Below are positions 1 to 10,244 of a DNA stretch of 64,000 nucleotides, one piece after another (positions within the stretch are counted from its first letter, which is position 1; every line of letters starts with the position of its first letter). Both the position numbers and the translations under genes were made by a program. This stretch comes from Rattus norvegicus (lineage: Eukaryota; Chordata; Mammalia; Rodentia; Muridae): the NCBI RefSeq assembly GCF_036323735.1, contig NC_086029.1, forward strand, positions 8,045,816-8,109,815. The letters run 5' to 3'. The notes under the pieces were generated by a model. It was not told the origin of the DNA and searched no databases. It was given only the letters and a program-made list of their open reading frames with translations.

Positions 1-384
1 GAATCAAAATTTCTAGGCGAATTCAGTGAGTTCCCAATAGGACATGCTTGTATTAGTTTGTTTTTCAACTAGAGCAATATTATAAGGAACGGAATCTAAG
101 TATCATGGTGAATTCAGTATGTTCCCAAATGGATTCGCATGTATTAAGCTTGTTATTCAAGATAGAGCAAGTTTTAACGAACTGAAACACTGTTTCTTTG
201 TGAATTCGGTAAGTTCCCAATAGCCTGCTCTTGTAATATGTGTACTGTTAAAGATTTATCAAAATTTGTGAGCCGAATCTGAGTAACATGGTGAATTCGG
301 GTAGTTCCCAATAGGCCGCAGTAGTAATAAGTTGACTGTTCGGGATATAAAAAATTTTCACGAATGGAATCAAAATTTCTAGGC

Positions 385-476
385 GAATTCAGTGAGTTCC
401 CAAAGGGACATGCTTGTATGAGTTTGCTTTTCAATATTGAGCAACATTTGAAGGTACGGAATCTAAGGAAAATGGC
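385..476. repeat. Subunit a (92 bp), reference copy
   Basis: Opens with GAATTCAGTGAGTTCCCA and continues into GGGACATGCTTGTATGAGTT. Two main variants occur across the window. One has TTCAATATAGAGC in its middle and follows a d subunit ending TAGGC. The other opens GATTTCAGTGAGGTC, usually with TTCGATACAGAGC in its middle, and follows a d subunit ending TAGGA. The second variant is common in the left third, where the two types often alternate. Confidence 0.92.
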
Positions 477-569
477 GAATTCAGTAGGTTCCCAATATGA
501 TTCGCATGTAATAAGCTTGTTATTCAAGATAGAGCAACGTTTTAACGAACTGAAACACTGTTTCTTTGT
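477..569. repeat. Subunit b (93 bp), reference copy
   Basis: Opens with GAATTCAGTAGGTTCCCAAT. It carries the HindIII site AAGCTT (513-518 here) that is present once in most monomers. Near its end it has the inverted repeat GAAACA-C-TGTTTC (552-564), which is kept in most copies of the array. Its middle, GATAGAGCAACGTTTTAAC, closely matches the middle of subunit a. Confidence 0.92.
552..564. repeat. Inverted repeat in subunit b (6-bp arms, 1-bp centre)
   Basis: GAAACA-C-TGTTTC is a perfect dyad around one central base. The same 13 bases recur at the equivalent place in most b subunits of the window; occasional copies are changed, for example CAGTGTTTC near 10880. It could be a site for a dimeric DNA-binding protein, or simply a conserved accident of the ancestral repeat. 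No protein can be assigned. Confidence 0.6.
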
Positions 570-661
570 GAACTCAGTTAGTTCCCAGTAACCTGCTCTT
601 GTATTATGTGTACTTTTAAACATTTATCAAAATTTGGTGAGCCGAATCTGAGTAACATGGT
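570..661. repeat. Subunit c (92 bp), reference copy
   Basis: Opens with GAACTC or GAATTC followed by AGTTAGTTCCCAGTAGCC. It contains TGTGTACTTTTAAA and ends CCGAATCTGAGTAACATGGT. It is the subunit duplicated in the five-subunit monomers near the right end of the window. In one subset of HOR monomers, two base changes turn TTTGGTGAGCCGAAT into a short perfect hairpin. Confidence 0.92.
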
Positions 662-754
662 GAATTCTGTTAGTTCCCAATGGGCCACAGTAGTAATAAG
701 TGGACTGTTTGTGATATAGAAAAATTTTCACGAATGGAATCAAAATATCTAGGT
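662..754. repeat. Subunit d (93 bp), reference copy
   Basis: Opens with GAATTCGGTTAGTTCCCAAT and carries GTAATAAGTGGACTGTTC, used here to count monomers. It ends with A/T tracts around CACGAATGGAATC. Three recurring variants differ after the box: AATAGGCCGCAG, AATGGGCCACAG and GAGGTCGCAG (the last with GAATTCGGGTAG). These help to recognise which monomers belong to which HOR position. Confidence 0.92.
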
Positions 755-3700
755 GAATTCAGTGAGTTCCCAAAGGGACATCCTTGTATGAGTTTGTTTT
801 TCAATATAGAGCAACATTATAAGGAACGGAATCTAAGTATCAGGTTGAATTCAATAGGTTCCCAATAGGATTCGCTAATAAGCTTCTTATTCAAGATAGA
901 GCAACGTTTTAACGAACGGAAGCACTGTTTCTTTGTGAATTCAGTTAGTTCCCAGTAGCCTGCTCTTGTAATATGTGTACTTTTAAAGATTTATCAAAAT
1001 TTGGTGAGCCGAATCTGAGTAAAATGGTGAATTCGGTTACTTCTTAATAGGCCGCAGTAGTAATAAGTGGACTGTTCAGGATATAGAAAAATTTTCACGA
1101 ATGGAATCCAAATTTCTAGGAGATATCAGTGAGGTCCCAATGGGACATGCTTGTATGAGTTTGGTTTTCGATACAGAGCAATATTTTAAGGAACGGAATC
1201 TAGGTATCATGGTGAATTCAGTAGGTTACCAATAGGATTCATATGTAATAAGCTTGTTATTCAAGATAGAGCAACGTTTTAACGAACTGAAACACTGTTT
1301 CTTTGTGAATTCAGTTAGTTCCCAGTAGCCTGCTCTTGTAATATGTGTACTTTCAAAGATTTATCAAAATTTGGTGAGCCGAATCTGAGTAACATGGTGA
1401 ATTCGGGTAGTTCCCAGAGGTCGCAGTAGTAATAAGTGGACTGTTCGGGATAAAAAAATTTTCACGAATGGAATCAAAATTTCTAGGCGAATTCAGTGAG
1501 TTCCCAAAGGGACATGCTCGTATGAGTTTGCTTTCCGATACAGAGCAACATTTTAAGGAACGGAATCTAAGTATCATGGTGAATTCAGTAGGTTCCCAAT
1601 AGGATTCGCGTGTAATAAGCTTGTTATTCAAGATAGAGCAACGTTTTAACGAACTGAAACACTGTTTCTTTGTGAACTCAGTTAGTTCCCAGTAAACTGC
1701 TCTTGTAATATGTGTACTTTTAAACATTTATCAAAATTTGGTGAGCCGAATCTGAGTAACATGGTGAATTGGGTTAGTTCCCAATAGGCCGCAGTAGTAA
1801 TAAGTGGACTGTTCGGGATAAAAAAATTTTCATGAATGGAATCAAAATTTCTAGGCGAATTCAGTGAGTTCCCAAAGGGACATGCTTGTATGAGTTTGCT
1901 TTCCGATACAGAGCAACATTTTAAGGAACGGAATCTAAGTATCATGGTGAATTCAGTAGGTTCCCAATAGGATTCGCATGTAATAAGTTTGTTATTCAAG
2001 ATAGAGCACCGTTTCAACGAACTGAAACACTGTTTCTTTGTGAATTTAGTTAGTTCCCAGGAGCCTGCTCTTGTAATATGTGTACTTTTAAAGATTTATC
2101 AAAATTTCGTGAGCCGAATCTGAGTAACATGGTGAATTTGGTTAGTTCCAAATAGGCCGCAGTAGTAGTAAGTGGACTGTTCAGGATATAGAAAAATTTT
2201 CACGAATGGAATCAAAATTTCTAGGAGATTTCAGTGAGGTCACAACGGGACATGCTTGTATGAGTTTGCTTTTCGATACATAGCAACATTTTAAGGAACG
2301 GAATCTAGGTATCATGGTGAATTCAGTAGGTTACCAAAAGGATTCACATGTAATAAGCTTGTTATTCAAGATACAGTAAAGTTTTAACGAACTGAAACAC
2401 TGTTTCTTTGTGAACTCAGTTAGTTCCCAGTAGCCTGCTCTTGTATATGTGTACTTTTAAATATTTATCAAAATTTGGTGAGCCGAATCTGAGTAACATG
2501 GTCAATTCGGGTAGTTCCCAGAGGTCGCAGTAGTAATAAGTGGACTGTTCGGGATATAGAAAATTTTTCACGAATGGAATCAATATTTCTAGGCGAATTC
2601 AGTGAGTTCCCAAAGGGACATGCTTGTATGAGTTTGCTTTTCAATATAGAGCAACATTTTAAACCACGGAATCTAAGTATAATGGTGAATTCAGTAGGTT
2701 CCCAATAGGATTCGCATGTAATAAGTTTGTTATTCAAGATAGAGCAACGTTTCAACGAACTGAAACACTGTTTCTTTGTGAATTTAGTTAGTTCCCAGGA
2801 GCCTGCTCTTGTAATATGTGTACTTTTAAAGATGTATCAAAATTTCGTGAGCCGAATCTGAGTAACATGGTGAATTTGGTTAGTTCCCAATAGGCCGCAG
2901 TAGTAGTAAGTGGACTGTTCAGGATATAGAAAAATTTTCAAGAACGGAATCAAAATTTCTAGGAGATTTCAGTGAGGTCACAATGGGACATGCTTATATG
3001 AGTTTGCTTTTCGATACATAGCAACATTTTAAGGAACGGAATCTAGGTATCATGGTGAATTCAGTAGGTTACCAAAAGGATTCACATGTAATAAGCTTGT
3101 TATTCAAGATACAGTAACGTTTTAACGAACTGAAACACTGTTTCTTTGTGAATTCACTTAGTTCCCCGTAGCCTGCTCTTGTAATATGTGTAGTTTTAAA
3201 GATTTATCAAAATTAGGTGAGCCGAATCTGAGTAACATTGTGAATTCGGGTACTTCCCTGAGGTCGCAGTAGTAATAAGTGGACTGTTCGGGATATAGAA
3301 AATTTTTCACATATGGAATCAAAATTTCTAGGTGAATTCAGTGAGTTTCCAATGGGAAATGCTTGTATGAATTTGCTTTTCGATACAGAGCAACATTTTA
3401 AGGAACGGAATCTAAGTATCATGGTGAATTCAGTAGGTTCCCAATAGGATTCGCATGTAATAAGCTTGTTATTCAAGATAGAGCAACGTTTTAACGAACT
3501 GAAACACTGTTTCTTTGTGAACTCAGTTAGTTCCCAGTAACCTGCTCTTGTAATATGTGTACTTTTAAACATTTATCAAAATTTGGTTAGCCGAATCTGA
3601 GTAACATGGTAAATACGGTTACTTCCCAATAGGCCACAGTAATAATAAGTGTACTGTTCGTGATATAGAAAAATTTTCACGAATGGAATCAAAATTTCTA

Positions 3701-3978
3701 GGCTAATTCAGTCAGTTCCCAAAGGGACATGCTTGTATGAGTTTGCTTTTAAACATAGAGCAACATTTTTGGAACGGAATCTTAGTATCATGGTGAATTC
3801 AGTATGTTCCCAATAGGATTCGCATGTAATAAGCTTGTTATTCAAGACAGAGCAAAGTTTTAACGAACTGAAACACTGTTTCTTTGTGAACTCAGTTAGT
3901 TCCCAGTAACCTGCTCTTGTAATATGTGTACTTTTAAACATTTATCAAATTTGGTGAGCCGAATCTGAGTAACATGGT

Positions 3979-5452
3979 GAATTCGGTTAGTTCCCAATAG
4001 GCCTTAGTAGTAATAAGTGGACTGTTCGGGATAAAAAAATTTTCACGAATGGAATCAAAATTTCTAGGCGAATTCAGTGAGTTCCCAAAGGGACATGCTT
4101 GTATGAGTTTGCTTTTCAATATAGAGCAACATTTAAGGAACGGAATCTAAGTATCATGGTGAATTCTGTTGGTTCCCAAAAGGATTCGCATTTAATAAGC
4201 AGGTTATTCAATATAGAGCAACGTTTTAACGAACTGAAAAACTGTTTCTTTGTGTATTCAGTTAATTCACAGTAGCTGGCTCCTGTAATATGTGTACTTT
4301 TAAAGATTTATCAAAATATGGTGAGCCGAATCTGAGTAACATGGTGAAATCAGTTTGTTCCCAATGGGCCGCTGTAGTAATAAGTGGACTGTTCGGGATA
4401 TAGAAAAATTTTCACGAATGGAATCAAAATTTCTAGGCGAATTCAGTGAATTCCCAATGGGACATGCTTGTATGAGTTTGTTTTTCAATATAGAGCAACA
4501 TTTAAGGAACGGAATCTAAGTATCATGGTGAATTCAAATGGTTCCCAAGAGGATTCGCATGTAATAAGCTTGTTATTCAAGATAGAGCAACGTTTTAACG
4601 AACTGTAACACTGTGTCTTTGTGAATTCAGTTAGTTCCCTGTATCCTGCTCTTGTAATATGTGTACTTTTAAAGATATATCAAATTTCGTGAGCCGAATC
4701 TGAGTAACATGGTGAATTTTGTTAGTTCCCTATAGGCCGCAGTAGTAGTAAGTGGACTGTTCAGATTATAGAAAAATTTTCACGAATGGAATCAAAATTT
4801 CTAGGAGATTTCAGTGAGGTCACAACGGGACATGCTTGTATGAGTTTGCTTTTCGATACATAGCAAAATTTTAAGGAACGGAATCTAGGTATCATGGTGA
4901 ATTCAGTAGGTTACCAAAAGGATTCACATGTAATAAGCTTGTTATTCAAGATACAGTAACGTTTTAACGAACTGAAACACTGTTTCTTTGTGAATTCACT
5001 TAGTTCCCCGTAGCCTGCTCTTGTAATATGTGTAGTTTTAAAGATTTATCAAAATTTGGTGAGCCGAATCTGAGTAACATTGTGAATTCGGGTACTTCCC
5101 AGAGGTGGCAGTAGTAATAAGTGGACTGTTCGGGATAAAGAAAATTTTTCACATATGGAATCAAAATTTCTAGGTGAATTCAGTGAGTTTCCAATGGGAA
5201 ATGCTTGTATGAATTTGCTTTTCGATACAGAGCAACATTTTAAGGAACGGAATCTAAGTATCATGGTGAATTCAGTATGATCCCAATAGGATTCGCATGT
5301 AATAAGCTTGTTATTCAAGATAGAGCAACGTTGTAACGAACTGAAACACTGTTTCTTTGTGAACTCAGTTAGTTCCCAGTAACCTGCTCTTGTAATATGT
5401 GTACTTTTAAACATTTATCAAAATTTGGTGAGCCGAATCTGAGTAACATGGT
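3979..5452. repeat. Four-monomer HOR block, copy 1
   Basis: Four monomers that recur at 5821-7296 with an offset of 1,842-1,843 bp. Shared private variants include the d subunit with AGGCCTTAGTAG, a d opening GAAATCAGTTTGTTCCC (4335; 6178 in the other copy), a b opening with AATTCAAATG (near 4531; 6375), and a c with CTGTATCCTGCTC. One extra monomer lies between the copies, so the period is five monomers although only four match well. Confidence 0.8.
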
Positions 5453-5820
5453 GAATTCGGTTAGTTCCCAATAGGCCGCAGTAGTAATAAGTGGACTGTT
5501 CGGGATAAAAAAATTTTCACGAATGGAATAAAAATTTCTAGGCGAATTCAGTGAGTTCCCAAAGGGACATGCTTGTATGAGTTTGCTTTCCGATACAGAG
5601 CAACATTTTAAGGAACGGAATCTAAGTATCATGGTGAATTCAGTAGGTTCCCAATAGGATTCGCATGTAATAAGCTTGTTATTCAAGACAGAGCAACGTT
5701 TTAACGAACTGAAACACTGTTTCTTTGTGAACTCAGTTAGTTCCCAGTAACCTGCTCTTGTAATATGTGTACTTTTAAACATTTATCAAAATTTGGTGAG
5801 CCGAATCTGAGTAACATGGT

Positions 5821-7296
5821 GAAGTCGGTTAGTTCCCAATAGGCCTTAGTAGTAATAAGTGGACTGTTCGGGATAAAAAAATTTTCACGAATGGAATCAA
5901 AATTTCTAGGCGAATTCAGTGAGTTCCCAAAGGGACATGCTTGTATGAGTTTGCTTTTCAATATAGAGCAACATTTTAAGGAACGGAATCTAAGTATCAT
6001 GGTGAATTCTGTTGGTTCCCAAAAGGATTCGCATTTAATAAGCAGGTTATTCAATATAGAGCAACGTTTTAACGAACTGAAAAACTGTTTCTTTGTGTAT
6101 TCAGTTAATTCACAGTAGCTGGCTCCTGTAATATGTGTACTTTTAAAGATTTATCAAAATATGTTGAGCCGAATCTGAGTAACATGGTGAAATCAGTTTG
6201 TTCCCAATGGGCCACTGTAGTAATAAGTGGACTGTTCGGGATATAGAAAAATTTTCACGAATGGAATCAAAAGTTCTAGGCGAATTCAGTGAGTTCCCAA
6301 TGGGACATGCTTGTATGAGTTTGTTTTTCAATATAGAGCAACATTTAAGGAACGGAATCTAAGTATCATGGTGAATTCAAATGTTTCCCAAGAGGATTCG
6401 CATGTAATAAGCTTGTTATTCAAGATAGAGCAACGTTTTAACGAACTGTAACACTTTGTCTTTGTGAATTCAGTTAGTTCCCTGTATCCTGCTCTTGTAA
6501 TATGTGTACTTTTAAAGATATATCAAAATTTGGTGAGCCGAATCTGAGTAACATGGTGAATTTTGTTAGTTCCCTATAGGCCGCAGTAGTAGTAAGTGGA
6601 CTGTTCAGGATATAGAAAAATTTTGACGAATGGAATCAAAATTTCTAGGAGATTTGAGTGAGGTCACAATGGGACATGCTTGTATGAGTTTGCTTTTCGA
6701 TACAGAGCAACATTTTAAGGAACGGAATCTAGGTATCATGGTGAATTCAGTAAGTTACCAAAAGGATTCACATGTAATAAGCTTGTTATTCAAGATACAG
6801 TAACGTTTTAACGAACTGAAACACGGTTTCTTTGTGAATTCAGTTAGTTCCCAGTAGCCTGCTCTTGTAATATGTGTACTTTTAAAGATTTATCAAAATT
6901 AGTTGAGCCGAATCTGAGTAACATTGTGAATTCGGGTACTTCCCAGAGATCGCAGTAGTAATAAGTGGACTGTTCCAGATATAGAAAATTTTTCACATAT
7001 GGAATCAAAATTTCTAGGTGAATTCAGTGAGTTTCCAATGGGAAATGCTTGTATGAATTTGCTTTTCGATACAGAGCAACATTTTAAGGAACGGAATCTA
7101 AGTATCATGGTGAATTCAGTATGTTCCCAAAAGGATTCGAATGTAATAAGCTTGTTATTCAAGATAGAGCAACGTATTCACGAACTGAAACACTGTTTCT
7201 TTGTGAACTCAGTTCGTTCCCAGTAACCTGCTCTTGTAATATGTGTACTTTTAAACATTTATCAAAATTTGGTGAGCCGAATCTGAGTAACAAGGT
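5821..7296. repeat. Four-monomer HOR block, copy 2
   Basis: Second copy of the block at 3979-5452. The monomer after it (from about 7297) resembles the one before copy 1 rather than the one between the copies. Both carry a subunit a with CAGTCAGTTCCC and CATTTTTGG, which suggests the exchange boundaries lie at these positions. Confidence 0.8.
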
Positions 7297-9140
7297 GAAT
7301 TTGGTTAGTTCCCAATAGGCCGCAGTAGTAATAAGTTGACTGTTCGGGATAAAAAAATTTTCACGAATGGAATCAAAATTTCTAGTCGAATTCAGTCAGT
7401 TCCCAAAGGGACATGCTTGTATGAGTTTGCTTTTCAACATAGAGCAACATTTTTGGAACGGAATCTAAGTATCATGGTGAATTCAGTATGTTCCCAATAG
7501 GATTCGCATGTAATAAGCTTGTTCTTCAAGATAGAGCAACGTTTTAACGAACTGAAACACTGTTTCTTTGTGAACTCAGTTAGTTCCCAGTAACCTGCTC
7601 TTGTAATATGTGTACTTTTAAACATTTATCAAAATTTGGTGAGCCGAATCTGAGTAACATGGTGAATTCTGTTAGTTCCCAATGGGCCACAGTAGTAATA
7701 AGTGGACTGTTCGGGATATAGAAAAATTTTCACGAATGGAATCAAAATTTCTAGGAGAATTCAGTGAGTTCCCAAAGGGACATCCTTGTATGAGTTTGTT
7801 TTTCAATATAGAGCAACATTTTAAGGAACGGAATCTAGATATCATGGTGAATTCAATAGGTTCCCAATAGGATTCGCATGTAATAAGCTTCTTATTCATG
7901 ATAGAGCAACGTTTTAACGAACTGAAACACTGTTTCTTTGTGAATTCAGTTAGTTCCCAGTAGCCTGCTCTTGTAATATGTGTACTTTCAAAGATTTATC
8001 AAAATTTGGTGAGCCGAATCTGAGTAACATGGTGAATTCGGTTAGTTCCCAATAGGCCGCAGTAGTAGTAAGTGGACTCTTCAGGATATAGAAAAATTTA
8101 AAAGAATGGAATCAAAATTTCTAGGAGATTTCAGTGAGGTCACAATGGGACATGCTTGTATGAGTTTGCTTTTCGATACAGAGCAACATTTTAAGGAACT
8201 GAATCTAGGTATCATGGTGAATTCAGTAGGTTACAAATAGGATTCACATGTAATAAGCTTGTAATTTAAGATAGAGCAACGTTTTAACGAACTGAAACAC
8301 TGTGTCTTTGTGAATTCAGTTAGTTGACAGTAGCCTGCTCTTGTAATTTGTGTACTTTTAAAGATTTATCAAAATTTGGTGAGCCAAATCTGAGAAACAT
8401 TGTGAATTTGGTTAGTTCCCTATGGTCCACAGTATTAATAAGTGGACTGTTCAGGATATAGAAAAATTTACAGGAATGGAATCAAAATTTCTAGGAGATT
8501 TCAGTGAGGTCACAATGGGACATGCTTGTATGAGTTTGCTTTTCGATACAGAGCAACATTTTAAGGAACGGAATCTAGGTATCTTGGTGAATTCAGTAGG
8601 TTACCAATAGGATTCACATGTAATAAGCTTGTTATTCAAGATAGAGCAACGTTTTAACGAACTGAAACACTTTTTCTTTGTGAACTCAGTTAGTTCCCAG
8701 CAACCTGCTCTTGTCATATGTGTACTTTTAAACATTTATCAAAATTTGGTGAGCCGAATCTGAGTAACATGGTGAATTCGGTTAGTTCCCAATGGGCCGC
8801 AGTAGAAATAAGTGGACTGTTCGAGATATTAAAAATTTTCACGAAAAGAATCAAAATTTCTAGGTGAATTCAGTGAGCTCCCAAAGGGACATCCTTGTAT
8901 GAGTTTGTTTTTCAATATAGAGCAACATTATAAGGAACGGATCTAAGTATCATGGTGAATTCAATAGGTTCCCAATAGGATTCGCACCAATAGGCTTCTT
9001 ATTCAAGATAGAGCAACGTTTTAACGAACGGAAGCACTGTTTATTTGTGAATTCAGTTAGTTCCCAGTAGCGTGCTCTTGTAAAATGTGTACTTTTAAAG
9101 ATTTATCAAAATTTGGTGAGCCGAATCTGAATAACATGGT

Positions 9141-10244
9141 GAATTCGGTTAGTTCCCAATAGGCCGCAGTAGTAATAAGTGGACTGTTCAGGATATAGAA
9201 AAATTTTCACGAATGATATCCAAATTTCTAGGAGATATCAGTGAGGTCCCAATGGGACATGCTTGTATGAGTTAGGTTTTCGATACAGAGCAACATTTTA
9301 AGGAACGGAATCTAGGTATCATGGTGAATTCAGTAGGTTACCAACAGGATTCATATGTAATAAGCTTGTTCTTCAAGATAGAGCAACGTTTTAACGAACT
9401 GAAACACTGTTTCTTTGTGAATTCAGTTAGTTCCCAGTACCCTGCTCTTGTATATGTGTACTTTCAAACATTTATCAAAATACGGTGGGCCGAATCTGAG
9501 TAACATGGTGAATTCGGGTAGTTCCCAGAGGTCGCAGTAGTAATAAGTGGACTGTTCGGGATATAGAAAATTTTTCACGAATGGAATCAAAATTTCTAGG
9601 CGAATTCAGTGAGTTCCCAATGGGAAATGCTTGTATGAGTTTGCTTTTCGATACAGAGCAACATTTTAAGGAACGGAATCTAAGTATCATGGTGAATTCA
9701 GTAGGTTCCCAATAGGATTCGCATGTAATAAGCTTGTTATTCAAGATAGCGCAACGTTTTAACGAACTGAAACACTGTTTGTTTGTGAACTCAGTTAGTT
9801 CCCAGTAACCTGCTCTTGTAATATGTGTACTTTTAAACATTTATCAAAATTTGGTGAGCCGAATCTGAGTAACATGGTGAATGGGTTAGTTCCCAATAGG
9901 CCGCAGTAGAAATAAGTGGACTGTTCGGGATAAAAAAATTTTCACGAATTGAATCACAATTTCTAGGTGAATTCAGTGAGTTGCCAAAGGGACATGCTTG
10001 TATGAGTTTGCTTTTCAATATAGAGCAACATTTTAAACAACGGAATCTAAGTATCATGGTGAATTCAGTAGGTTCCCAATAGGATTCGCATGTAATAAGC
10101 TTGTTATTCAAGATAGAGCAACGTTTCAACGAACTGAAACACTGTTTCTTTGTGAATTCAGTTAGTTCCCCGTAGCGTGCTCTTGTAATATGTGTACTTT
10201 TAAAGATTTATCAAAATTTGGTGAGCCGAATCTGAGTAACATGG
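9141..10244. repeat. Three-monomer block XYZ, copy 1
   Basis: Three monomers repeated at 17617-18721, offset about 8,476 bp. X is recognised by GATATCCAAATTTCTAGG at the end of its d and ATATCAGTGAGGTCCC in the following a. Y has the GAGGTCGCAG form of d. Z has a shortened box, GGTGAATGGGTTAG. The similarity extends to the left into the b subunit with GCACCAATAGGC (near 8983 and 17460). Confidence 0.85.

Larger units (their letters stand above)
385..754. repeat. Exemplar 370-bp monomer (subunits a-b-c-d)
   Basis: This copy has the full consensus lengths 92+93+92+93 and serves as a reference for the family. Each quarter starts at a GAATTC-like box and the four quarters are diverged versions of one sequence. 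By hand alignment a and b are the closest pair (about 73%; 28 of 33 positions over their central part). The pairs b-d, c-d and a-c are roughly 61-68%, depending on gaps. Most other monomers are 365-370 bp because of single-base indels, giving the average near 368 bp. The choice of a as the first subunit is arbitrary in a circular permutation. Confidence 0.95.
1..9140. repeat. Left domain of mixed monomers
   Basis: About 24 monomers of several sub-types. Monomers with subunit a opening GAATTCAGTGAGTTCCC are mixed with monomers whose a opens GATTTCAGTGAGGTC. Around 2172 and 2910 the same GTAGTAGTAAG variant of d recurs after 738 bp, hinting at a local dimer arrangement. The embedded four-monomer block is listed separately. 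No other content is seen. Confidence 0.85.

Noticed and set aside
520..552. CENP-B box in subunit b (minus strand GTTCGTTAAAACGTTGC)
   Set aside because: It matches TTCG, the central A and the last G of the essential positions but lacks CGG of the CGGG half, six of nine by hand count. The same sequence is in nearly all monomers, but this match is too weak to call.
174..623. Longest frame (149 codons, minus strand) as a protein gene
   Set aside because: It crosses a monomer junction only because this copy has local indels. The sequence is the same repeated peptide found elsewhere, with no signal peptide, motif or conserved start.
385..754. CRISPR array or bacterial repeat
   Set aside because: There is no short identical repeat with unique spacers. 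All intervening sequence is itself repeated, and the unit length and hierarchy are those of eukaryotic satellite DNA.
385..754. Two-step doubling history (92 to 184 to 368 bp, with a like c and b like d)
   Set aside because: The lengths 92/93/92/93 suggest it, but by hand alignment a and b are the closest pair (about 73%) and b-d, c-d and a-c are similar to one another. A tree of all subunits is needed.
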